Positions 9,176 through 17,740 of a stretch of 64,000 nt of DNA are shown in pieces. The notes beneath the pieces were generated by a model, which did no database searches, had not been told where the DNA came from, and saw only the letters and a program-made list of their open reading frames with translations. Position numbers and translations under genes: made by a program. Source of the stretch: Comamonas odontotermitis (GTDB taxonomy: Bacteria; Pseudomonadota; Gammaproteobacteria; Burkholderiales; Burkholderiaceae_C); the NCBI RefSeq assembly GCF_014207855.1, contig NZ_JACHKZ010000012.1:1-64000 (forward strand), given 5' to 3'. How positions within the stretch are numbered: the first letter of the stretch is position 1; every line of letters begins with the position of its first letter.

Positions 9176-9328
9176 CCTCTGCAAAGCCCTTGGCAAATGG
9201 GATGGATGCGGATCGGGATGAGACGAACGGCATCTTTTGAAGGCAATAGCCGTAGCTATTGCCAAGAAAGACAACGCAGCGGATCGCCCGAGACCGCGCT
9301 CAGACCATAGCAGGAAGTTTTGCAGAGG
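9176..9328. repeat. Terminal-inverted-repeat element, long copy (family B)
   Basis: This 153-base segment begins CCTCTGCAAA and ends with the exact reverse complement TTTGCAGAGG. Inside is a perfect hairpin, GGCAATAGC/GCTATTGCC (about 9242-9263), and a direct repeat CGGATCG at 9209-9215 and 9280-9286. A shorter copy lies at 10938-11017. It contains no gene and fills the gap between the hydrolase and the convergent ispF. Confidence 0.75.
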
Positions 9329-9374
9329 GTCCCGAGCGCTCTAGAGAAGATCACCTCCAGCTATCAAAACCCTG

Positions 9375-9860
9375 CTATCCAGCGCGCACCAGCAGCACCA
9401 CAGCACGCGCTTCCATGGCTGCGCCCTGGCCCACCGGCCCCATTTTTTCTGCGGTCTTGGCTTTGACGTTGACCTGGGCCTCGTCAATGCCCAGCGCCTT
9501 GGCGATGCTCGCGCGCATGGCGGGAATGTGAGGCGCCAGTTTGGGCGCCTGTGCGATGACCGTGCTATCGACGTTGTTCACCACCCAGCCCTGCTCGGCC
9601 ACGCGGCGCATGGCCTCAGTCAGCAACACAGCAGAATTGGCGCCGCGAAAGCGTTCGTCGGTGTCCGGAAAGTGCGTACCGATATCACCCAGGCCTGCAG
9701 CGCCTACCAGCGCATCGGTAATCGCATGCAGCAGGGCGTCGGCATCCGAATGTCCCAACAGGCCCGCCGTATGTGGAATGGTGACGCCCCCCAGCACCAG
9801 ATCGCGCCCCGGTACCAGCGCGTGAATATCCCAGCCTTCACCAATCCGCATTGCCAACAT
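9375..9860 (-). CDS. ispF: 2-C-methyl-D-erythritol 2,4-cyclodiphosphate synthase
   Basis: Enzyme of the MEP isoprenoid pathway that cyclises CDP-methylerythritol 2-phosphate. It is about 161 residues, the usual size. Metal ligands are visible in GWDIHAL (Asp and His) and in the [26 protein letters not shown] region with [14 protein letters not shown] is the substrate-binding segment. Three in-frame ATGs lie close together. I chose 9860 because AAAGG stands six bases upstream; 9851 gives the E. coli-like start and 9875 is the longest. It lies downstream of ispD on the same strand with a gap of about 130 bases. Confidence 0.95.
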   Translation of the reverse strand: MLAMRIGEGWDIHALVPGRDLVLGGVTIPHTAGLLGHSDADALLHAITDALVGAAGLGDIGTHFPDTDERFRGANSAVLLTEAMRRVAEQGWVVNNVDSTVIAQAPKLAPHIPAMRASIAKALGIDEAQVNVKAKTAEKMGPVGQGAAMEARAVVLLVRAG

Positions 9861-9988
9861 CACGTACCTTTTCATTCAAGTTTCAGTAAAAAATTCCAGC
9901 CCCAACTTCGCCGGGCAGAACTTGCGTCTGTGGAGACCATCGCTTGCGATGCGAGCTTGGCGCACCTACGATCAGCCTCCAGCGTACA

Positions 9989-10882
9989 TCAGTCGCGCGC
10001 AGATTCATCAAAAATAATAGCAATCTGGCTGTCTCCAGCGGCGATGCGCTGCGACAGCAAGGCTTCTGCCAGCGCAAAATCGTCTGGATAGGTGACCTTG
10101 AAGTTGAAGCTGCTGCCCGCCACCAGGCGCGGGTGCAGGCCAGCGGCCTCGATGGCGCTGGCCTCGTCCGTCACATCCTGGCATTGGGCCAGAGCGTCCA
10201 GCAAGGAGCCAATGCGGAACATCTGCGGGGTCTGTGCCAACCACTTGTCGACACGCGGCAGCGTCGTGCTGACACGGCTTTGGCCATGTGCATCAATCTT
10301 GGCGGCTTTCAGCGTATCGGGCAGCGGCAAGGCCAGCAGGCCGCCCACCGCATCAGCCGCACATTCCTGCATCAACTGCTCGATCTGGCTGGGCTTGATG
10401 AGGCAACGCGCCGCATCATGCACCAGCACCCAATCGTGGCGCTGCGCGCCTTGCTCAAGCAGGCTGCGCAGGCCACCCGCCACGGTATCGGCGCGCGTGG
10501 GGCCGCCGCAGGGGCTGATCGCAAAACCGGCATGCGCGTAGCGCTGCAGAAAATCATCGCCGCTGCTCACGCCTACCAGCACGCCCGCAAGCGGCTTGAC
10601 CGCCATGAAGGCAGCCAGGGTGTGCAGCACCAGCGGCCAGCCCGCCACCTTTTGGTATTGCTTGGGCACATGGGCCGGACGCGTGGCATCCACCGCTCGC
10701 GCGCCCACACCCGCGCAGGGCAGAAAAGCCCAGTAACGGGCAATCACGTCGCGGCTGGCCTCGTCCAGCGTCTGCGTGGCTGCACCCGGGTCTGCAGGCA
10801 ATGGTGCGGGCTGCGGAATCGCGGCATCGGGTGGTGCAGCGGGCACAGCCGGGATCAAATCATTGCGGACAGACTGGTTCAT
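9989..10882 (-). CDS. ispD: 2-C-methyl-D-erythritol 4-phosphate cytidylyltransferase
   Basis: MEP-pathway enzyme that joins CTP to methylerythritol 4-phosphate. The nucleotide-binding region PCAGVGARA...VPKQYQ is at about residues 55-75. The later segments ADTVAGGLRSLL, VHDAARCLI and TDEASAIEAAG match the family. At 297 residues it is about 60 longer than E. coli IspD; the excess is a Pro/Ala-rich N-terminus of about 45 residues, which may be partly untranslated if an internal start is used. It precedes ispF on the same strand. A family B repeat copy lies upstream, between it and mfd. Confidence 0.9.
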   Translation of the reverse strand: MNQSVRNDLIPAVPAAPPDAAIPQPAPLPADPGAATQTLDEASRDVIARYWAFLPCAGVGARAVDATRPAHVPKQYQKVAGWPLVLHTLAAFMAVKPLAGVLVGVSSGDDFLQRYAHAGFAISPCGGPTRADTVAGGLRSLLEQGAQRHDWVLVHDAARCLIKPSQIEQLMQECAADAVGGLLALPLPDTLKAAKIDAHGQSRVSTTLPRVDKWLAQTPQMFRIGSLLDALAQCQDVTDEASAIEAAGLHPRLVAGSSFNFKVTYPDDFALAEALLSQRIAAGDSQIAIIFDESARD

Positions 10883-10937
10883 GCGTCTATTTTAGAATGG
10901 CTCAGACTTTTGTTTTAACGCACGGAGCCTGGAAAGG

Positions 10938-11017
10938 CTCTGCAAAACCCCGGCCAAATAGGATGAACACGGATCGCGCGAGACCACGTTCAGACCACGG
11001 AAAGGAGTTTTGCAGAG
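10938..11017. repeat. Terminal-inverted-repeat element, short copy (family B)
   Basis: An 80-base relative of the repeat at 9176-9328. It begins CTCTGCAAAAC and ends GTTTTGCAGAG. It retains both arms but has a single CGGATCG, as if the 71 bases between the two CGGATCG repeats of the long copy had been lost. It lies between the divergent ispD and mfd genes. Confidence 0.7.
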
Positions 11018-11129
11018 AGACCATAGGGCTTTCCGTGCTTTTGTTGTTCTGCTTCCCGCTGCTAGCCCGCTACCAGCGGGCTCAGTTGTTGTGAAGGTGA
11101 CCCATCCGCCGAGATGGGTTGTTGAAACC

Positions 11130-14100
11130 ATGGAACTTCCCAAACTCATCGCCGGCAAACGCTTCCAGTCCCCAATGCCTCCTGGCAGCGCCGACGCATT
11201 GCTGCTGGCGCGCCTGGCCGAGCGCGAAGCCTCGGGCAAGCGTGTCACTGCCATCGTTACCGCCGATGCGAGCGACGCGCATCGCCTGCAGGACGAAATG
11301 GCTTTTTTTGCGCCCGAGCTGCGCACTGCCCTTTTCCCGGATTGGGAAACGCTGCCGTATGACACCTTTTCGCCGCACCAGGATCTGATCAGCGAACGCC
11401 TGGCCACGCTGTGGCGCATCAGCCAGGGCGAAGCGGACGTGGTGCTGATCCCCGCCACCACGGCCCTGTACCGTCTGGCGCCACCATCTTTCCTCGCAAG
11501 CTATACCTTTGCCTTCCAGGCCGGGCAGAAGCTCGACGAGGCCAAACTCAAGGCGCAACTCACGCTGGCGGGCTACAACCATGTGTCGCAGGTAGTCAGC
11601 CACGGCGAATACTCCGTACGAGGCGGGCTGATCGATCTGTTCCCGATGGGCTCGCTCGTGCCTTATCGGGTGGATCTGTTCGATGACGAGATCGACTCCA
11701 TCCGCACCTTCGACCCCGACACGCAGCGCAGCCTCTACCCGGTCAAGGAAGTGCGTCTGTTGCCGGGCCGCGAGTTCCCCATGGATGACGAGGCGCGCGC
11801 GCGCTTTCGCAACCGCTGGCGGGAGTTGCTGGAAGGCGACCCGACCAAGAGCCGCATCTACAAGGACATGGGCAACGGCGTGGCCACGGCGGGCATCGAG
11901 TACTACCTGCCCCTGTTCTTTGACAGCACCGCTACGGTGTTTGATTACCTGGGCGACCATGCCACCTTGGTGCTGCACGGCGATCTGGAGCCTGCCTTCC
12001 AGCGCTTCTGGCAAGACACCAAGGACCGCTACCGGCTGGTGCAGGGTGACCCGGAGCGCCCTGCGCTGCCGCCTGAAACCCTGTTTCTGACTGCAGACCA
12101 GTTCTACACTACCGCCAGGGAAACGGCTCAGTTTTCCCTGCGCCCGCAGGTGGAGGATGTGGAAGACGCAGCCGTTTTCCAAAAGCTGGAAGACCTGGCC
12201 GTGGTGCGCGGCGCCGAAGACCCGCTCGCCAAACTGCAGCGGCACATTGCATCTGGCAAGGCACGCACGCTGCTTCTGGCGGAAAGCGACGGCAGGCGCG
12301 AGAGCCTGCTCGATTTCTTCCGCGCGAGCGGGCTGAACCCTCCCGCCTTCGATTCACTGGCCGAGTTTCAGCAGAGCACGAACGAGAAGGTCGGCATTGC
12401 CACTGCGGCGCTTGCCAAGGGCTTTCGCTGGGCTGAGCAGGGGATCGATTTCATCACCGAGACCGAACTGTTCGCCGCCACCGGCAGTGCGCGCCGCCGC
12501 CGCAGGCAGGAACAGGCGAGCGATGTCGAGGCGCTGATCAAGGACCTGTCGGAGCTGAAAGTGGGCGACCCGGTGGTTCATGCCCAGCACGGCATTGGTC
12601 GCTACCACGGCCTCATCAACATGGATGTGGGCCAGAAGAACCCCGATGGCTCGCCCGCGCTGCAGGAGTTTCTGCACCTGGAATATGCTGACAAGGCGGT
12701 GCTGTATGTGCCTGTGAGCCAGCTCGCGCAGATCAGCCGCTACACCGGCGTATCGGCAGACGAAGCGCCGCTGCACAAACTGGGTAGCGGCCAGTGGGAA
12801 AAAGCCCGGCGCAAGGCCGCAGAGCAGGTGCGTGACACGGCTGCCGAGCTGCTCAACATCTATGCCCGCCGCGCCGCCCGCGAAGGCCACGCTTTCCGCT
12901 ACAGCCCGCAGGATTATGAGCAGTTCGCCAACGACTTTGGCTTTGACGAAACGGCCGACCAGCGCGCCGCCATCCATGCGGTAATTCAGGACATGATCTC
13001 GCCCCGCCCCATGGACCGACTGGTGTGCGGCGATGTGGGCTTTGGCAAGACCGAGGTGGCGCTGCGTGCAGCCTTTGTCGCGGTAACCGGCGGCAAGCAG
13101 GTGGCGCTGCTGGCCCCCACCACCTTGCTTGCCGAGCAGCATTACCAGACCCTGGCGGATCGCTTTTCCAAATGGCCGATCAAGGTGGCGCTGGTGTCAC
13201 GCTTTCGCTCGGGCAAGGAGGTCAATGCCACCATCAAGGGGCTGGATGACGGCACGGTCGACATCGTGGTGGGCACGCACAAGCTTCTGTCGGAGAAGAC
13301 CCAGTTCAAGAACCTCGGCCTGCTCATCATCGATGAAGAGCATCGCTTTGGCGTGCGCCACAAAGAGGCCATGAAGGCCATGCGCGCCGAAGTGGACGTG
13401 CTCACGCTCACCGCCACGCCCATTCCACGCACCATGGGCATGGCGCTCGACGGGCTGCGCGATCTGTCCGTCATTGCAACGGCGCCGCAACGGCGCCTGG
13501 CCATCAAGACCTTTGTGCGCAACGAAGGCACCGGCGTCATCCGCGAAGCGGTGCTGCGCGAATTGAAGCGTGGCGGCCAGGTCTACTTTCTGCACAACGA
13601 GGTCGAGACCATCGAGAACCGGCGCCAGAAGCTGGAAGAAATTCTGCCCGAGGCCCGCATCGCCGTGGCCCATGGCCAGATGCCCGAGCGCGAGCTGGAA
13701 CGCGTGATGCGCGACTTCGTGGCCCAGCGCTACAACATCCTGCTGTGCTCGACCATCATCGAGACCGGCATCGACGTACCCAGTGCCAACACCATCGTCA
13801 TCAGCCGTGCCGACAAGTTTGGCCTGGCGCAATTGCACCAGCTGCGTGGCCGCGTAGGCCGCAGCTACCACCAGGCCTATGCGTACCTGATGGTGCCCGA
13901 CATGGAGGGCCTGACCAAGCAGGCAGCACAGCGGCTCGAAGCCATCCAGCAGATGGAAGAGCTGGGCAGCGGCTTTTACCTTGCCATGCACGACCTGGAA
14001 ATCCGGGGGGCGGGCGAAGTGCTGGGTGACAACCAGAGCGGCAACATGATGGAAATCGGCTACCAGCTCTACAACGAGATGCTGTCCGAAGCCGTGCGCA

Positions 14101-14618
14101 GCCTCAAAAACGGCAAGGAGCCGGATCTGCTCTCCCCGATGGCCGCCACCACCGACATCAACCTGCACGCCCCGGCCCTGCTGCCCAACGACTATTGCGG
14201 CGATGTACACCTGCGCCTGTCGTTCTACAAAAAGCTGGCAACCGCCAAGACTGCCGACCAGATCGACGCATTGCTCGAAGAAATCGTCGACCGCTTCGGC
14301 AAGCTGCCAGCGCAGGCGCAGACCCTCATCGACGTTCACCGCCTGCGGGTGCTGTGCGAGCCGTTTGGTGTGCAGAAGGTTGACGCGGCGCCGGGTGTCA
14401 TCAATATCAGCTTCCACCCCAACCCACCGATCGAACCGATGACCATCATTGGCCTGATCCAGAAGAACAAGGCGATCAAGCTGGCTGGCAATGACAAGCT
14501 GCGCATCGAACGCGCCCTGCCCGAGGTGAAGGACCGCGTACAGATGGTGCGCGATGTGGTGCGCAGCCTCGGCAAGCCGCTGACGAACACGCCAAAGACC
14601 GAAGGTGCAACGGCATAG
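11130..14618 (+). CDS. mfd: Transcription-repair coupling factor Mfd
   Basis: ATP-dependent translocase that removes RNA polymerase stalled at DNA lesions and recruits UvrA. It is 1162 residues, the normal size. The UvrB-like N-terminal module (FPDWETLPYDTFSPHQDL) is followed by the RNA-polymerase-interacting domain (KVGDPVVHAQHGIGRY). The helicase core has Walker A in CGDVGFGKTEVA, a DEEH box in IIDEEHRFGV, TATPIPRTM, and motif VI in QLRGRVGRS. The C-terminal domain ends at about residue 1160. The frame continues upstream, but family alignment and the MELPKLIAG start favour ATG 11130. Confidence 0.96.
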   Translation: MELPKLIAGKRFQSPMPPGSADALLLARLAEREASGKRVTAIVTADASDAHRLQDEMAFFAPELRTALFPDWETLPYDTFSPHQDLISERLATLWRISQGEADVVLIPATTALYRLAPPSFLASYTFAFQAGQKLDEAKLKAQLTLAGYNHVSQVVSHGEYSVRGGLIDLFPMGSLVPYRVDLFDDEIDSIRTFDPDTQRSLYPVKEVRLLPGREFPMDDEARARFRNRWRELLEGDPTKSRIYKDMGNGVATAGIEYYLPLFFDSTATVFDYLGDHATLVLHGDLEPAFQRFWQDTKDRYRLVQGDPERPALPPETLFLTADQFYTTARETAQFSLRPQVEDVEDAAVFQKLEDLAVVRGAEDPLAKLQRHIASGKARTLLLAESDGRRESLLDFFRASGLNPPAFDSLAEFQQSTNEKVGIATAALAKGFRWAEQGIDFITETELFAATGSARRRRRQEQASDVEALIKDLSELKVGDPVVHAQHGIGRYHGLINMDVGQKNPDGSPALQEFLHLEYADKAVLYVPVSQLAQISRYTGVSADEAPLHKLGSGQWEKARRKAAEQVRDTAAELLNIYARRAAREGHAFRYSPQDYEQFANDFGFDETADQRAAIHAVIQDMISPRPMDRLVCGDVGFGKTEVALRAAFVAVTGGKQVALLAPTTLLAEQHYQTLADRFSKWPIKVALVSRFRSGKEVNATIKGLDDGTVDIVVGTHKLLSEKTQFKNLGLLIIDEEHRFGVRHKEAMKAMRAEVDVLTLTATPIPRTMGMALDGLRDLSVIATAPQRRLAIKTFVRNEGTGVIREAVLRELKRGGQVYFLHNEVETIENRRQKLEEILPEARIAVAHGQMPERELERVMRDFVAQRYNILLCSTIIETGIDVPSANTIVISRADKFGLAQLHQLRGRVGRSYHQAYAYLMVPDMEGLTKQAAQRLEAIQQMEELGSGFYLAMHDLEIRGAGEVLGDNQSGNMMEIGYQLYNEMLSEAVRSLKNGKEPDLLSPMAATTDINLHAPALLPNDYCGDVHLRLSFYKKLATAKTADQIDALLEEIVDRFGKLPAQAQTLIDVHRLRVLCEPFGVQKVDAAPGVINISFHPNPPIEPMTIIGLIQKNKAIKLAGNDKLRIERALPEVKDRVQMVRDVVRSLGKPLTNTPKTEGATA

Positions 14619-14823
14619 AGGTAATAGTCGGAATATACAAATATGACCTCTGCGACCCATCCATAGAGGCGCAGGTACGCCTGTCTTCATCGCAAATTCT
14701 TCCTGGGCAGCTGTGCTGGCCTGCGTCACCGCACCGCGCCACATGCGGCGCGCCTGGGTAGAATCAGCGCCAGACGCCCGCAGCACCCAAGCTGCGGGCC
14801 CCTCCACGAAAGCATCCATACCC

Positions 14824-15531
14824 ATGACTGCCACGCCCCCGCCCGCCATCGAAATCAAAGGCACGCTTCCCTTCAACAAGCTGGCTGACTACAAGCTGAT
14901 CGCGTTCGACATGGACTCGACCCTGATCACCATCGAGTGCATCGACGAGATTGCCGACATCACCGGCAAGAAGGCCGAGGTGGCAGCCATCACCGAAGCG
15001 GCGATGCGCGGCGAGATCAGCGATTACAAGGAAAGCCTGCGCCAGCGCATGGCTTTGCTCAAAGGCGTGCCTATTGCCGATATCGAGCGTGTGCTGCAAG
15101 AGCGCCTGCAGTTGACCCCAGGCGCCAAGACCTTGATCGACGCAGCCCATGCGGCCGGCCTCAAGGTACTGTTGGTATCGGGAGGTTTCACTTTCTTTGC
15201 AGACCACGTCAAAACCCAGCTGGGCATCGACTTTGTCCGCGCCAACATCTTTGAAGTGCAGGACGGCAAGCTCACCGGCGGCCTGGTGGAGCAAAGCTGG
15301 GGCGACATCTGCGATGGCGAGGAAAAGCGCCGCACGGTGCTGGGCCTGGCTTCGCTGATGGGCATTGCGCCTGCGCAGGTGATTGCCGTAGGCGACGGCA
15401 GCAACGACTTGCCGATGATGCGCGAAGTAGGCCTGTCAGTGGCCTACCACGCCAAGCCCCGCGTGCGCGCAGAAGCCAAGGTTGCCATCAATCAGGGCGG
15501 TCTGGATCGATTGCTGGAAGTGTTTCCATAA
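14824..15531 (+). CDS. serB: Phosphoserine phosphatase
   Basis: Last step of serine synthesis, hydrolysing phosphoserine. It is a HAD-superfamily enzyme of 235 residues. Motif I is FDMDSTLITIECIDE (nucleophile Asp in DMD), motif II is LLVSGGFTFF, and motif III is VGDGSNDLPM. It lacks the N-terminal ACT-like extension of E. coli SerB, as in many betaproteobacteria. The ATG at 14824 fits the family start. Its last 44 bases overlap the 3' end of the convergent histidine kinase gene. Confidence 0.93.
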   Translation: MTATPPPAIEIKGTLPFNKLADYKLIAFDMDSTLITIECIDEIADITGKKAEVAAITEAAMRGEISDYKESLRQRMALLKGVPIADIERVLQERLQLTPGAKTLIDAAHAAGLKVLLVSGGFTFFADHVKTQLGIDFVRANIFEVQDGKLTGGLVEQSWGDICDGEEKRRTVLGLASLMGIAPAQVIAVGDGSNDLPMMREVGLSVAYHAKPRVRAEAKVAINQGGLDRLLEVFP

Positions 15532-17512
15532 ACTCTTCCATGTCCAGCCGCAGGCCCAGCTCGCGGCTGAGCAGATCGTGCAACTGCCGCGGATCAATGG
15601 GCTTGTGCATCAGTGTGGCGCCCATGGTGTTGGCCAGTTGCAGCCGCCCTGGCGCGGTGTCTCCCGTCAGGATGATGTACTGCGGCAGATGCGTCTGCCA
15701 GGGCGGGTAATGGGCAATGGCTTCGCGCATGGCCATCACCACCATGCCGCCATCTTCGGTTTTCGACAGGCGCAGGTCGGTCAGCACCACATCAAACGGC
15801 CTGCTTGCACTGTCCTGCGCACGCCGCAGCAGCCGCTGCACCTGGCCGACGGTTGCTGCGCTCACCACCTCGCACTGCCACTGCTCCAGCATGCTCGACA
15901 GCCCCACGCGCACTAGGGGCTCGTCGTCCACCACCAGCACCTTCAGGCCCGCAAGCGGCTCGTATCCCGCGTCATCAGCGTCCTCCCACAAGCCTGACAC
16001 CAGCCCGTAGGCGCCCGCAGGCGCGGCCTCGGCCATCAGCGCAACACGAAACACCGTGCCCTTGCCCAGCCGGGAGGAGAGCGACACCTGCACGTTCAGG
16101 ATGTCGGCCAGCTCGCGCACGATGGCCAGCCCCAGGCCAAGCCCCTTGCCACCGGGCCCATGGTCTTCACCGACCTGGCGGAACTCCTGAAAGATCAGTT
16201 CATGGTGAGCCGGCGCAATTCCGAGGCCCGTATCCCACACCTCAATGCAGCGCTGCAGGCCACGCTTGCGCACCGCCAGCAGCACGCCCCCCTGGTCGGT
16301 GTAGCGCAGCGCGTTGGAGACCAGGTTGCGCAGCAGCATGAAGAGCAATGACTGGTCGGTGTAGACCCAGTCCTCGCTGTCCCGCACCCGGAAAAGCAGG
16401 CCCGCGGCATCGGCCTGGGGGCCAAACTCCTTCTCAAGCCTGCGCAGAATACCTGCAATGGCCACCGGCTGGAGCTTGGCATCCAGCACGCCCGCTTCAA
16501 TGCGTGAATAATCCATCAGCGTATCGAGCATCTCGCGGCTTGCGGCGCTGGCCGCGCGCGCGTGCTCCAACACACTCGCCTGCGGTGGCGTCAGGCCCGA
16601 TCCGCGCAGGGTTTCCAGAAACAGGTTGAGCGCCTGCACCGGTTGGCGCAGGTCATGGCTCACGCCAGCGAGGACGCGGTTCTTGTCATGCACCGCGTTC
16701 TGTGCATGGCGGGCATGGTCGCTCAGGTGCTTTTTATACGATGCAATGGCATGCGCCAGCTGGTCGATTTCGTCGCCATGCAGGTCGGGCGCGGTGTGGA
16801 TTCCGCCGAATTCATCATCGCGCACTTCACGCTGCAAGTTGACAATCCGGCGCGACACCGAGGCATCCATATAGATACCTGCGGCAATCACGATCAGGAT
16901 CAGCGCCGTCACCAACCAGTTCAGGCGCTCCTGCTGGGTGGCCACATCGCGCGACAGCTGGCGGCCCCTCTCATTGAGCTCGCGGCGTAGATCTGCCGCC
17001 ACATGGCTGGCCAGCAGCGACAGTTTGGTGGCCAACGCCTGGCTGCCCGCCACCAGCGCATCGGTCTGCATCTCCGCCTCTCCGTAGACCGAAGGCTCGA
17101 ACACCGCGCCACTCAATTGGCCCACCTTCACCCGAAGCGCTTCGCGCGTGGTGATCAGTTGCGGCCCCAGATCGCGCAGGTCGCCACTGGCCACCAGCTC
17201 GGTCACCAGCTTGTCCAGCCACAGCATGCGGTCCGTCAGCTCCATCATGTTCAGGCGTCGCTCGCTCTGGCTGTTGCTCTGACCCACCAGGCGCGCGTAG
17301 CTTGCCACCATTTCGCTTTGCTGCATGAGCCGCGTGCTGGCAACCAGTTGCTCCATCTCGACATTTGCCAACCGTCGCACTTCCTGGTCGGTACGCTTGA
17401 GCCCCCGGATCGCAAACACAAAGACCATGGCAATGCCCACCGCAACCACCGTGAGGATGATCAGCAGCCTGGCAGTGACCGAAGGTCTGGCAAGCTTCAA
17501 GGAGCGGGACAT
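15488..17512 (-). CDS. Hybrid sensor histidine kinase with C-terminal receiver
   Basis: Membrane kinase of 674 residues. It has two transmembrane segments (near residues 15-33 and about 200-220) around a periplasmic helical region of about 165 residues. The H-box is GVSHDLRQPVQALNL, the N-box NLVSNALRYTD, and the G-boxes DTGLGIAP and GKGLGLGLAIV. A C-terminal receiver (about 530-650) has the DDEP acidic pair, phosphoacceptor DVVLTDLRL and the lysine in MHKPID. It is third in a minus-strand set with a LuxR-type regulator and a solute-binding protein, which suggests one signalling unit. The ligand is unknown. Confidence 0.9.
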   Translation of the reverse strand: MSRSLKLARPSVTARLLIILTVVAVGIAMVFVFAIRGLKRTDQEVRRLANVEMEQLVASTRLMQQSEMVASYARLVGQSNSQSERRLNMMELTDRMLWLDKLVTELVASGDLRDLGPQLITTREALRVKVGQLSGAVFEPSVYGEAEMQTDALVAGSQALATKLSLLASHVAADLRRELNERGRQLSRDVATQQERLNWLVTALILIVIAAGIYMDASVSRRIVNLQREVRDDEFGGIHTAPDLHGDEIDQLAHAIASYKKHLSDHARHAQNAVHDKNRVLAGVSHDLRQPVQALNLFLETLRGSGLTPPQASVLEHARAASAASREMLDTLMDYSRIEAGVLDAKLQPVAIAGILRRLEKEFGPQADAAGLLFRVRDSEDWVYTDQSLLFMLLRNLVSNALRYTDQGGVLLAVRKRGLQRCIEVWDTGLGIAPAHHELIFQEFRQVGEDHGPGGKGLGLGLAIVRELADILNVQVSLSSRLGKGTVFRVALMAEAAPAGAYGLVSGLWEDADDAGYEPLAGLKVLVVDDEPLVRVGLSSMLEQWQCEVVSAATVGQVQRLLRRAQDSASRPFDVVLTDLRLSKTEDGGMVVMAMREAIAHYPPWQTHLPQYIILTGDTAPGRLQLANTMGATLMHKPIDPRQLHDLLSRELGLRLDMEEFMETLPAIDPDRPD

Positions 17513-17599
17513 GCGCTTGGGCCCAGGAACTTCAGGCAGGCAACACGCATCTCGGCGCCGTGAGCAAAATGCCTCGCGCCGCAGTCCCCTTCGTCAAGC

Positions 17600-17692
17600 C
17601 CTCGCGGTAAGGATTCATAAAACATAGCTATTTGCGCTTGTACTCACTGGATTTCCATTAAAAGATCGATTGAGCCTTCTACCCGAGGTCGC
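17600..17692. repeat. Small ATAGCTA...GCGCTT intergenic repeat
   Basis: Contains CATAGCTATTTGCGCTTGTACTC (around 17624-17646) between the solute-binding protein gene and the kinase gene. Related sequences occur near 22415, 29650, 35690 and 44265 and inside cobU near 57395. Only the core motif is shared; the flanks diverge. Confidence 0.5.
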
Positions 17693-17740
17693 CGTCAGCC
17701 CTCTTTTTTGAAGCATTGGCGCAGATTTCCCTGCTCCACC

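Noticed and set aside
13197..14879. 560-codon open frame antisense to mfd
   Set aside because: It is the mirror of a high-GC coding sequence; the sense strand encodes complete, well-conserved Mfd motifs.
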